Shown: positions 47,441 to 57,720 of the stretch, piece by piece
Layout of the letters: the number at the start of each line of letters is the position of its first letter
How positions within the stretch are numbered: position 1 is the stretch's first letter
DNA from: Clusia tigrina
Lineage: Eukaryota > Arthropoda > Insecta > Diptera > Clusiidae
Direction of reading: 5' to 3'
Length of the DNA stretch: 64,000 nucleotides
NCBI GenBank assembly: GCA_920105625.2
Contig: OV050030.1
Coordinates: forward strand, 176,219,315 to 176,283,314
Notes under the pieces: model-generated
What the model was told of the DNA's origin: nothing
The model's input: only the letters and a program-made list of their open reading frames with translations
Databases searched by the model: none
Translations under genes and position numbers: made by a program

Positions 47441-48116
47441 AGAAGAACGGTCCAATGACGCCGCCGGCCCATAAACCGCACCAAACCGTAATTTTGTCGG
47501 GATGCACTGATGACTCATGGAGTACGTGTGGATTGCTGTCTAACCAATAACGCATATTTTACTTATTGACGAAGACATTCAGCCAGAAATGAGCCTCATA
47601 GCTGAAGATGATTTTCCGATGAAAATCCGAATCATTTTCAAGTTGTCTCTCAGCCCAATTCGCCAAGATATTTTCGCAAAATTCGCCACAACGACGTCAC
47701 AGAGATGCCCAACGCTTGAGAACGACGTGTGAGAGACACATTTGGGCTTACTTGAACTGAGCCTCAGCGGCAGCAATATTCTCGATACTACGGGCACTTC
47801 TTTGTCTCACTGGCACGGGAACATTTTGTACTGTGCCTGTGTATTTAAATTTTTCCACTAGACGCTCAATTGTTGATCTGCTAGGACAATTATGACGACC
47901 ATAAATTGGACGTAGCGCTGTTAAAGTTGAGGCGACTGACTCCGAACTTCGGTACTAAATTTTAATAATTTTGACTCGTTGTTGGCTCGTAGATCTTTGC
48001 ATGATAAAATGGCAAACCTTACTGAAGAGAAATGTCAAAAGAGCGGGAAAAAATATGGTGTCGTTTGCTGTCACTATCGATTTACTTTTGTAGCGTTTCT
48101 TTTGAAAAACCCTTTA
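47441..48116 (-). pseudogene. Tc1/mariner-superfamily transposase fragment (DDE_3 type)
   Basis: Minus strand. Helix-turn-helix-type stretch IYGRHNCPSRSTIERLVEKF near 47910-47850, PVPVRQRSARS near 47815, then EAHFWLNVFVNK near 47615 (the second catalytic Asp of the usual DEAHF has become Tyr), MRYWLDSNPHVLHES and ITVWCGLWAGGVIGP near 47445. These are hallmarks of a widespread insect Tc1/mariner family. The C-terminal catalytic residue is missing and stops are present. The N-terminal side runs to the (TA)n tract, where a transposon end may lie near 48100. Confidence 0.75.
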
Positions 48117-48129
48117 TATGTATATATAA

Positions 48130-48220
<91 letters not shown>
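48117..48220. repeat. (TA)n microsatellite
   Basis: About 100 bp of nearly pure TA next to the poly(A) end of the Jockey element. Confidence 0.95.
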
Positions 48221-48228
<8 letters not shown>

Positions 48229-48377
48229 TATTTTTTTTTATTTTTTTTTTTTAATATCCAAATATTTTATTGCAATCTGTTACATTCAATCACATTCAGC
48301 AATATTTAATAACTTAAGACTAATTTTTGTATTTACTGTCTTTTATGGACTACACCCAGTGGTGCAGCCATTGCCTA

Positions 48378-51062
48378 TTAGCACAGGAGATCTGTTGTGG
48401 ATTTTCTCTTCAGTCGGATGAAAGTGAAGGGGTTGGAAGTGAGTTCCGATATCAGTGAATTTGGGTGGACTAGGAGTCTCAGATTGTGCGAAGTAGAGAG
48501 CTTTTTTATTTCTTGAGCGACTGTAGGAACTTTGAGGTCACGATGGATTTGGTTGTTTGTGACATAATAGGGCGCGTTTACAATCATTCTTAGGGTCTTT
48601 GATTGGAATCTTTGAAGTATTTCAACATTGGAAGTTGCCGCAGTGCCCCACAGCTGAATACCGTATGTCCAAACTGGTTTTAAAATTGCTGAGTACAAGA
48701 GCAATTTGCTATCGATTGAGACTTTGGAGTTTCGATTCAAGAGCCAGTGTAGATTTCTGAGCTTTATACCGAGTGATTTTCGTTTTGTAAATATATGTGT
48801 TTTCCAAGTTAATCTTCTGTCGAGGTGCATCCCAAGGTATCTAGCCTCATTACATTGGGGTATATTTATGCCGTTGAGTTTAACGGGTGGGCAGGTGTTT
48901 CGTTTGAGAGTGAATGTAACCTGGACTGATTTTGTTTCGTTCAACTTGATTTTCCATTTTTTTAGCCAGTCAGTAATTTTGTTTAGCCCACTCTGGATTT
49001 TAGAGGAAGCTAAGTGTGGGAGAGTGTCAACAGCTAAGACAGCAGTGTCATCTGCAAAGGTACCTATGGTGACTCCTTCAGCTGATGGTAAGTCGTACGT
49101 GTGAAGTAGATAAAGTATTGGGCCCAAGACACTTCCTTGGGGTACGCCTGCTGAGCTTTCATGGAGCTCAGATTGTTCCTCACCTTGCTTTACGAAAAAA
49201 TATCTATTTGTAAGATAGGACTTGATTAACACATAGTAGTTAATGGGGAGTGTAGTTTTTATTTTGTAAAGCATGCCATCGTGCCAAACGCGATCAAATG
49301 CTTGCGAGATGTCAAGAAACGCTGCTGTACAATATTGTTTATGTTCGAATGCAGTGTGTATATACTCAACAATCCTATGAACCTGTTCGATTGTGCTGTG
49401 TTTTTTCCTGAATCCAAATTGATGATTTGGAATTAGCTTTCGCTCTTCTATAATTGGGAGTAGTCTTTTCAGGAAAAGGGTTTCCATGAGTTTAGAAGCA
49501 ATCGGTAACAAGCTAATTGGGCGATACGATTCAACTTTATCAGCGCTTTTTCCGGGTTTGAGAATCATTTTTAATTGTGACACTTTCCATTGGGGAGGTA
49601 TAAAGCCAGATGTTAGTACCGCGTTAAATAAGTAGGTAAGATATGTCACTCCTTCTTCTGGAAGTTGTTTTACTATTTTTCCAGTGATAAGGTCGCACCC
49701 AGGGGCTTTCTTAATATTTAGCTTATCAATAGCTGCTTTCACTTCAGATTTGGAAAATTTACGTATGGGTAGGTCCATCTGATGGGTATTACTCAGAACA
49801 CTTTTCACTTCTTCTGTTACACATGCTGGGGGCTCGATTTCCTGTGGGGTAAATACTTTTTTTAAGTGTCGGGCAAATGTGACTGCTCTTTCAAGGTCAC
49901 TTTTAGCCCATTCGTTATCTTCCATTCGTAAAGCGGATTGGAACATTGTGGGTCTCTTTAGATTCCTAGTTGCTTTCCAGAGAGAGTATTCTGTAGCAGC
50001 TGTTGCATCGAGATTACTGAGGTAATGATGGAGTTGGGTGTTTCGTTCGTTATTAAGGATCTCTTTAAGTTCTTTTGTAAGCGCATTTAATTTTTTCTTG
50101 TCCTCAGGATGTCTAGTTTGTTGCCACTTTTTTCTTGCATATCGCTTTTCTCTCAGTTTTTCTTTTATAGGTTTGGAGATGTTCGTTGATTTTTGCTCAT
50201 TTAGTGTGGGGGTGGAGTCCCACGCAGCTTGTTGCAGGCAGTTGTTGAAGTGTTCAACAGCCGCAATGATATCTTCTTCAGATTTCAGTGATAGTTTTAA
50301 ATCAATTGTGGAAGATACCATATATCGGAAGCGATTCCAATCAGTTTTGTGATTATGTAAGCTACATTGACTGGGAAGAAGGGCAAGATTGTTGTTAAGC
50401 TCGACGAGAACTGGAGAGTGGTCAGAAGACAGCTCAAAACATGGGCTACATTTAAGATCACTAAGCATGATACCTTTCGTCACACAGAAGTCAATCAAGT
50501 CGGGAATTTTTCTTACATCTGTTGGCCAGTATGTTGGTGTACCTGAAGAGACAGGGAGTAAATTTAATTTTCCAATGGCCGCATAAAGCTGTCGACCTTT
50601 TGGTGTAGTGAGACGGGAACCCCAGTATGTGTGCTTTGCGTTATAGTCTCCTCCAGCTAGGAATCTATTGCCAAGGGTCTTAAAGAATTTCTCATACTCC
50701 TCCATTTTTATTGTGTGTTTAGGTGGGCTGTAGACAGCGGAAATTGTAATTGGCCCTTTCCAGTCATCAACAATTATATTCGTGGCTTGTATAGCTTCTG
50801 TGCGATAAGATGTGCTCTCACAGCGTTTTATGTTATTGCGTATTAATATTGCTGAACCTGCATGAGCCTTATTAACTGGGTGCAGGGTGTGATAAAACTT
50901 AAAGTTCGGAATCTGAAAATTGCTTTTGTTGGTGAAATGGGTTTCAGATATTAGGAGTATATCTATTTCGTATGTTTTAAGGAATTTTTTAATTTCTAAT
51001 AAATGTTTTGACAGCCCATTAGCGTTCCATAGAATGATTTTTATGGGATTGAGGATGAGCAA
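48378..51062 (-). CDS. Jockey ORF2: endonuclease and reverse transcriptase, 894 codons open
   Basis: Residue numbers count from the first sense codon. The APE endonuclease is complete: N13 (WNANG), E40 (SETH), Y111, D139/N141 (GGDYNAKH), D214/H215 (SSDHSP). Reverse transcriptase: YRPISLLPIASKLMET, FGFRKKHSTIEQVHRIV, AAFLDISQAFDRVWHD, AGVPQGSVLGPIL and FADD at about 671-674. The thumb region RYLGMHLDRRLTW and GIQLWGTAATSN follows. No RNase H. The length is normal for Jockey. The first codon after an upstream TAA is TTG at 51062; no ATG precedes the endonuclease core (first is codon 120). The frame is -1 relative to ORF1 and overlaps its end by 22 nt, so translation may rely on reinitiation or slippage, or the ATG has mutated. 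Confidence 0.9.
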   Translation of the reverse strand: MLILNPIKIILWNANGLSKHLLEIKKFLKTYEIDILLISETHFTNKSNFQIPNFKFYHTLHPVNKAHAGSAILIRNNIKRCESTSYRTEAIQATNIIVDDWKGPITISAVYSPPKHTIKMEEYEKFFKTLGNRFLAGGDYNAKHTYWGSRLTTPKGRQLYAAIGKLNLLPVSSGTPTYWPTDVRKIPDLIDFCVTKGIMLSDLKCSPCFELSSDHSPVLVELNNNLALLPSQCSLHNHKTDWNRFRYMVSSTIDLKLSLKSEEDIIAAVEHFNNCLQQAAWDSTPTLNEQKSTNISKPIKEKLREKRYARKKWQQTRHPEDKKKLNALTKELKEILNNERNTQLHHYLSNLDATAATEYSLWKATRNLKRPTMFQSALRMEDNEWAKSDLERAVTFARHLKKVFTPQEIEPPACVTEEVKSVLSNTHQMDLPIRKFSKSEVKAAIDKLNIKKAPGCDLITGKIVKQLPEEGVTYLTYLFNAVLTSGFIPPQWKVSQLKMILKPGKSADKVESYRPISLLPIASKLMETLFLKRLLPIIEERKLIPNHQFGFRKKHSTIEQVHRIVEYIHTAFEHKQYCTAAFLDISQAFDRVWHDGMLYKIKTTLPINYYVLIKSYLTNRYFFVKQGEEQSELHESSAGVPQGSVLGPILYLLHTYDLPSAEGVTIGTFADDTAVLAVDTLPHLASSKIQSGLNKITDWLKKWKIKLNETKSVQVTFTLKRNTCPPVKLNGINIPQCNEARYLGMHLDRRLTWKTHIFTKRKSLGIKLRNLHWLLNRNSKVSIDSKLLLYSAILKPVWTYGIQLWGTAATSNVEILQRFQSKTLRMIVNAPYYVTNNQIHRDLKVPTVAQEIKKLSTSHNLRLLVHPNSLISELTSNPFTFIRLKRKSTTDLLC

Positions 51063-52600
51063 TTCTTAGTCGTGAGGGTCACTAATAAGTTCATCATTGT
51101 TGTGATTTGTTGCATGACTTGCCGGAGTAGCATTATCATTTCTCGCATTTCGTTCGGGGCTTGGGTTTCTGCAGGAACAGTATTAATTGGTAGGGCCGTT
51201 GTGTTTTCATTAGTTGCTTGTGTTGAGTGTTTCAGTGCCTGAGCGTATGAAAGTACATTTTGAGTTTGTTTTGATGTACTGGGATTTACCAGAACTTCCT
51301 GTTGTTGAGTAGGATTCATGGGTAAATTGTCGTTTTTCCTTAATTGTGGGTATTTCATTTTCTGAAGATTTTTATAGACTACACAACCTTTGTAATTTGC
51401 TGAGTGATTACCTTCACACAAGGCGCATTTGACTTCATCTGATCTGCTTTTACGTACACAATCTGAAGACGTGTGGCTTCCGGCGCATTTAATGCACATT
51501 GGTTTCCTGCGACAGTACGTTTTTGTATGCCCATACTGCTGACAGTTAGCGCATTGGGGAATATCGCGAGTCGGTCGGGAGGGCTCAAAAACAATTTTTG
51601 TATGAAGCAGGTATTTGACTTCATAAATTTCTTTATTGTTTGAGTTTGTTTGAAGTTCAATGATAAACATTGGCAGAGGCTTTTTTGTGTTTCTTCGCTT
51701 TATGTTCCAAATATTCGTGACAGAGTGACCGAGGTTTTGCAGGGCTTGGGTTATTTCATCTGTGCCTATAGATGGGTGCATATTTTTCAGTACTACTTTG
51801 AAGCCTCTTTCTTGTTTTGGCTTATAGGTGAAAAATTCGGTGTTTTTTAGCTCAAGCTGGTTGACTATTGTCTTGTAGGCTTCTGGAGAAAATGCCTGGA
51901 TTTTAACTTGCTCATTGTTTATGAGCTTTAATTCGTATGAATTTGGAGCAGCTTCAGACAATAGTTTCATTAGAGGAGCTATATTGGTAACTCTGTCAAC
52001 AAATATTGGTGGGGGCTTAGACACTTTTTCTTTATGTTCTGTGCTTTTTTGGTCACATTCTTCAACTTCTTCTAGGGACGAAAATCGATTTTCGGTTCCT
52101 TTCGGATCTCCTAGCCAGTATTTTTCAAGTTTAGCTTGTTTTTGAGTGGTCTTTGTCTTACCTGGACTCTCTCTCTGCCTTTTCTTGTTTAGAACCGTTT
52201 TCCAGTCCTCGTCGTGGGAGGGTACACTTACTGTGACTTGGGGAGAGGCAACTGGTTGCTGTTGTTTGTATAGCAGCTGAAGCTGGCGTTGAAGCTGATC
52301 AATTTGTTGTTGGACAGTTTGTTGAGAGCTGTTTTTATTTGGAAAAGTCGAGCTTGATTGTGGCGAGGGGCATTGAGGACTCCAGGAATTTTGGAGCGGA
52401 TTCTGAAGAAGGGGTTTCTTTTGTGTTTGCAGTTGTTGATGCTGCTGTTGTTGTTCCTGATGTTGTTTTTGTCGGTGTTGCTGTTGTTGTTGTTGTTGTT
52501 GCTTCTGCTGCTGCTGCTGCTGTTGTTGTTGTTGTTGTTGTTGTTGCTGCTCTTCTTATTGCTGACCTTCCCCTCTAGGTGGGGTACGGTCTACACCCAT
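51041..52600 (-). pseudogene. Jockey ORF1: Gag-like zinc-knuckle protein with one early stop
   Basis: ATG at 52598-52600 starts MGVDRTPPRGEGQQ, then TAA at 52556-52558 where a glutamine codon would fit. The same frame is open from there for about 500 codons. N-terminal polyglutamine (52555-52430), a Leu/Gln-rich coiled coil (QQQIDQLQRQLQLLYKQQ), the KYWLGDP..NRFSSL motif near 52100, an RRM-like middle (KVVLKNMHPSIGTDEI), and zinc knuckles CANCQQYGHTKTYC, CIKCAGSHTSSDC and CALCEGNHSANYKGC near 51560-51380. Its role is RNA binding and targeting of the RNP. GTG at 52024 is the next in-frame non-ATG option. Confidence 0.8.
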
Positions 52601-53118
52601 TTTTTTTTCTTTATTATTTATTTTTGTTTAAAATTAACTTTGGCAACTCTACACTAGATACTTGCTAAGCCGCTTTTAATTTAACGTATTTGTGTACATA
52701 CATAACCGTATAATAGCGGTGCTATTTTGCGGTTGTCTCACTTTGTGATTATTTGTTGTTTCTCACTTTATAATTTTGTTGTTTTTATTTTTGTATATTT
52801 TGTTTTTGTTTTTACACTTTATTTAAAAATTAAAGAATTTTAAGTTAGTTGTTTTCAGAATCACTGCACTCGGCACTCTTCCGACGCAGAAAATTTTGCA
52901 CTTTCACGCTTGTGCGAAATTGTTATTATTTTCTCATTAAATACCTCGATTTTTGTTAAATTTTATTATCACTATCGGATTAGTTTTTCACTTTGTAAGA
53001 GTTGCCAATTAGTATATTTGGGTTATTTTTTAAAAATATTTTAGCTCCATTTACGGTATGATTAACCAATCTCGCTCTTCTGTCTAGTCTTGTTCTTTGC
53101 TTGTGAGTGTGTATCAGC

Positions 53119-53128
53119 GTATATATAA

Positions 53129-53224
<96 letters not shown>

Positions 53225-53230
53225 TATATA
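53119..53230. repeat. (TA)n microsatellite
   Basis: About 110 bp of nearly pure TA at the presumed 5' edge of the Jockey element. Confidence 0.95.
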
Positions 53231-54255
53231 AAAACGATTATGCATATGTTGGATACCGATAAATGTTACCAAATTTTGACTATCACTTCTGTTTAATCTC
53301 CAACTAGACATGCTGTTAAAAAACACGAATTTTACTATTTTTTTCAAACTTTGAGGCCAAGATTTGTTGCTGCTGGCGACTAGAACTCAGAGCACACTCA
53401 GTGGGGTTCAAGAACAATAAACCCAAAAGGCAGAAAGCTTCTAAATACTTTTCTGTCCAACAAATACACGCACTTATCAACCGAAGAACCACCTTACTGG
53501 TCTTTCATGCGTAATAAAATATTGCAGAAATATTCTAGCCCCAATGCACGCTCATAAGCAGACTCGCCGCTTTATTTTCGGCCGCCAGCAAGGCTCCATC
53601 CAAATCGCAACATACTGTGCATCTATATTCTATGCAGAGCACACAATTTCATGCATACAATTATGCATGAAATTGTGTGCTCTGCAAACACACACACCTA
53701 ACCAAATTCTTTAATTTTTATTTATTTAATAAATTCTTTGCAGTGTTGACTCTGCTCGTATAGGTCGAGTGGACTGTAGCTTGCCTTATTTTTATTATAT
53801 TCTGGGTATAAAACTTGCTTCTTTTCTTATTTAAATTCAAATATCAACTGAAGTGAAAACGAAAATTTTGCGTTTCTCATAATTGATGCTATCCTTCGCA
53901 CTCCGTTCTGTTTCCTCTGCACATGTCTGTGCGCTCTTCGCTCTGATCACATACCATATTATGTGTTCCGAATGCGTATTTCGCATTCAGCAATTGTTGC
54001 TCCGCTAGCGCTTTGTGCTTGCTCTCTTTTTCCTTCCCGCAGGCACAACGGAACAAAGGAATTTATAGGAAAAGTATACGTATTACCTACCCTGCCAGTA
54101 CACAATCGCACATACACACATACATGCATATACGATCTGCGTTTACATAGAGTTTGACGTGATTTCTATAGGAACGCTTAAAATAAAGGCGCAATTAAGT
54201 TTTGCACTTAATATATGTATATAGCTACTTAATACTACAAACATACATACACTTA
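53231..54255. other. No recognisable gene; contains a long palindrome
   Basis: AT-rich with some CT-rich patches (53880-54050). The short frame 53963-54157 has no known motif. The palindrome at 53633-53686 is listed separately. Confidence 0.5.
53633..53686. repeat. Near-perfect 25-bp inverted repeat with 4-nt loop
   Basis: Left arm TGCAGAGCACACAATTTCATGCATA (53633-53657 in full, first and last bases T and A), loop CAAT, right arm its exact complement (53662-53686). Confidence 0.9.
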
Positions 54256-54720
54256 GCAGAAAAAGTCTACGTACAACATATGAAAATAACAAATTTAAGT
54301 TATTTATTCAATTTCGGGATGATTTTTTTAAATTTTGTTGATGCAGTATCATAGTTTTTTATGTTTACTATATATTTGAAAAAAATTTGGCAAAAACAAC
54401 AACAAGCAAAAAATAACTGAACTTAAATCCAAAAAGAGCGAAATTCAATGCAGAAAAAGTCTACGTACAAAATATAAATGAATGAAAAATTCAACTCTAA
54501 TTTTCAAAATTAATATAAAAAAATATATATTTAATAACTGGTTGGGTGACCCTTTCTCTTACCCACCACTGCTAAACATTTCGGAATTGATTAGACCAAT
54601 TTTTCGGTCTCTATGGTACTAATGTTTGCGCACCCAGCCCGAATTAGGTCCTTGAGCATAGTCCTCAAGGAAATATGGTGATTTCGAATGCGCCGTTCTA
54701 GTAAACCTTCCAAACCAGTG
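54256..54720 (-). pseudogene. Tc1-like transposon remnant: terminal repeats and transposase C-terminus
   Basis: GCAGAAAAAGTCTACGTACAA occurs at 54256-54276 and again at 54449-54469; the sequence resembles Tc1-like inverted-repeat ends. On the minus strand from about 54700 to 54535 the frame reads LIRAGCANISTIETEKLV and then a CLAVVGKRKGHPT-type ending, which matches the usual C-terminus of Tc1 transposases. The catalytic core is absent. A Jockey fragment begins at its inner edge. Confidence 0.6.
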
Positions 54721-56791
54721 ATGAAAAAATGTCCCCCATCTTTGCACAACATACTAACGAATTGGCTGCAATTCAGACAAATAGTAAATGAGACACTTCC
54801 TCTTATTGTTAGTCTAAAATGTAAAGATATAGATGAAGCTGTAGAAGTATTTATACGGACTACTCAGCAAGCAACAGGGATGTCTGCTCCAAAGTTATAC
54901 CTATCGAATCCATGTTTAAAAACTGACGCCGATATTAAGAAAATACTGGTTAAGAAACGTAAACTACGGAAAATATGACAAACTACGAGATATCCAAGTG
55001 TTAAAAAAAATTGAACAACACAACAAAAGCAGTAAAACAGCTACTATACGACAGAACTAACAATAAGTTTCAGAGCTTTCTGGCAAATCTTTCATCCACA
55101 GAAACAACTGACTACTCACTATGGAAAGCTACTCAATCATTACCGCGACCAACCATTATGTTCCCCCAATAAGAACGAAGAATGGGTGGACCAAGTGTGA
55201 GAAAGATAAGGCAGTCACCTTTGCAGAACATTTTTCACATGTATTCGAGCCATTTTCACCTGTCTCGCATCACGCCGAAGGGGAGATCTTGAGTTTTCTA
55301 CAGTCTACAGGTAAATTAGAGCCACCAATAAAAGAATATGTGTGAAGCTGAAAGTAAAGAAAGCGCCGGGATATGATCACAGAAAAAGAAACTACCTGAA
55401 ACTGGATTGCAGTACTTGACTCAACTGTATAATAGTGTTTTAATTATTGGTTATGTCCCTCTACAGTGGAAAGTAGCGCAAATAGTTGTTATACCAAAAT
55501 CTTGGAAACCGAAGGAGCAAGCAACATCCTACAGACCCATTGTCTCGAAGGTGCTAGAAAAACTCCTCCTCAAAAAACTAATGCCCATTCTTGATGTAAA
55601 GTACCTAGTACCTAACTATCAGTTTGGGTTTCGAAAACAGCACGCTACCACGGAACAGGTACATCGAGTATACAAGGCTATTAGAGAAGCTTTTGAAATT
55701 AAAAAGTATTGGATAAAGTCTGGCACCCTGGATTACTTTATAAATTAAAACAAGTTTTACTTTTAAATATTACTGTATCCTGAAATCATATCTTGAAGAT
55801 AGACATTTCAAGATCAAATTCAACGATGAAGTCACAAAATTATATCCAATCAATCCAATATATTTGCAGCTGATTTGCCAACAATAGCTTATACGACAAC
55901 TGCTACCTTGGCTGACGATACAGTAATTATGGTAACTCACCTATACAATATAGAAACATGGCTACAAAAGCAACTGTGACCAAGTCTACCCAAGTTACTT
56001 TCACTCTCAGAAAGAAAACGTGTCCCGCGATATTTTTTAACAATGAGGAACTACCACAGTCCACAGATACTAAGTACCTTGGTTTTCATTTAGATCTTCG
56101 AATGATCGAAGAATTCTGAACCATATTTTTACTCGTTGAACTGGCTTATGGGTCGCAACTCCCAGCTCTCAATTGAAAATAAAGTTCTAGTTTACAAAGG
56201 CATACTATGGACCTATGGCATTCAGTTATGGGGATCAGCGTCAAAATCGAATATTGCGGTTTTGCAAAGATGCCAATGAAAGGTACGTCCGATAGCAAAT
56301 ACCCCTACCAATGTAACAAACCAACTCGTACATCGAGATCTAGAGATTCCAAATATAAGTGATGAGATACTTCGATATAACTTTAGATATAATGAACGTC
56401 TTTCACGGCACCATAACATACTTGACTCAGCCCTTCTTAATAATAACCCAACCAATCGCAGACTCAAACGACGACTTCCTTTGGAAACAGCTGCTTCGAT
56501 CTATTAATTAAAATTTTAGTTAAACAAGCAAACAGACAAAAAAAATAATGAAAGAATTCAAAATAGAAGAAAAAAAAAATAATAATAAAATATTAATAAA
56601 AGTAGAATAACGAATAATTACCTAATATGTAAATATTTTTGTGAATTTTAGCATTGGCTAATATTCTAATTGTTTAGATTTAAATTTATGTTTAGGATAA
56701 TTTTAGATTTAAATCTAGTTTCAAGATATAATAATTGCTTAAAGTTCTAGTATAGATTGCAATGAAATAAAGTTGGAGTTATAAAAAAAAA
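54721..56791 (+). pseudogene. Third Jockey copy, 5'-truncated and degraded
   Basis: Starts in the linker between endonuclease and reverse transcriptase (FRQIVNETLPLIVSLK). Reverse transcriptase pieces: PLQWKVAQIVVIPK near 55460, YQFGFRKQHATTEQVHRV near 55615, with the catalytic region broken (LADDTV near 55910). The C-terminus reads GIQLWGSASKSNIAVLQR near 56220 and runs to the stop at about 56508. The 3' UTR has AATAAAG and poly(A) at about 56782-56791. Many stops and small deletions; older than the copy at 48221. Confidence 0.8.
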
Positions 56792-57720
56792 GCTGAAATA
56801 TTTTGGTATCCTATTCTGCTGCCACTTTCACAAAAACCAATAGCAAAAGTAGCAGCACAAACATTTATTCGGAAATAATAGCATTACAACTCGTTGCTTT
56901 AAAACAAACTTAAATTGCTGTTGCCTAATTTTTGAGAAGCTGTTGCGATCGTGGTTTTTGGCGTCAACCGTCTGTATCTTCGTTTTGTTTGTTTTGCTTC
57001 TATCCTTCTTTTCATGCTTTCACTTGTCCGCTTTTCTAATGAATGCGGCCAGTCAAAAACCTACCTGACGATTTTGAGGTAGAGATGGCGCTGCCTCAGA
57101 ATGCTAAAATTCGAAAGAAAGGTAACTGACCGACTTGACCGCTGGAGCGGTCAAAGTTGGAATAGCGGATAAAGCCGGAGAAGAAAGAGGAAAAGGACAA
57201 ACGTTTTGGGAAAACGTCAAAGCAGTCTAGTGTGGATATTCGTTGGTGCAGGTCTGATTTTATATGGATAGTCTCTCGTCTCGTCGGTTGTGCCTGTTAT
57301 TTGTTCTGCTCATTAAAAGTGTGTACGGTTCCAAAAAATTTTTTGAATTCAATTACAATATTACATGTATTAGTGATTGTGCTGAATAGAGTGATAACTA
57401 CTTGTTTCCGGCCCATCCCATTCGAGAATCGGAGTTAAGTGTTGATACCGGAGGAGAAAGGAGGCTGCCGCGCGCCCCTGAAAATCGGGATAAAGCTAAG
57501 TATATACGTATATATGGTATTTATTTAAATTATTAAGTAGGTATGTTATTTATTTAAATTATTAAGAAAAGTAGCATGTCTAGTTATGTTTAAATTTATG
57601 TGTAATATATTAGGCTAAGGCGGCAATTATGGGGCGGGCTCGCTTTTCGCCAAGGCGGAGGATGCCCGGCTGACAACCGGCAAAATGGTGAGTTGGAGTT
57701 TTTTTTTGTACTGTTGCTCC
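56792..57720. other. Unassigned region, relatively GC-rich; possible host non-coding exon
   Basis: No repeat family recognised. It contains a 9-bp inverted repeat TTGACCGCT/AGCGGTCAA (57135-57154). An ATG at 57629 and AAAATGGTGAGT at 57684-57695, the latter resembling a start codon followed by a 5' splice site, hint at a first exon but prove nothing. No long frame. Confidence 0.3.

Larger units (their letters stand above)
48221..53118 (-). mobile_element. Jockey-clade non-LTR retrotransposon, almost intact
   Basis: Minus strand, about 4.9 kb: a 5' UTR of roughly 500 nt, ORF1 (52600-51041), ORF2 (51062-48378), and a 3' UTR with AATAAA ending in an A-rich tail (48252-48221). It has full EN and RT and no RNase H, as in Jockey. 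Both flanks are (TA)n tracts, so the element probably inserted in a TA microsatellite and the 5' end and target duplication cannot be placed exactly. Only one premature stop (in ORF1) and the absence of an ORF2 ATG argue against activity. Confidence 0.85.

Noticed and set aside
48117..48254. Reading frames of alternating Tyr-Ile residues
   Set aside because: They are translations of (TA)n tracts, here and at 53119-53230, with no coding value.
52339..52578. Plus-strand frame rich in Val/Leu/Ala
   Set aside because: It is the antisense of the CAA/CAG polyglutamine repeat of Jockey ORF1.
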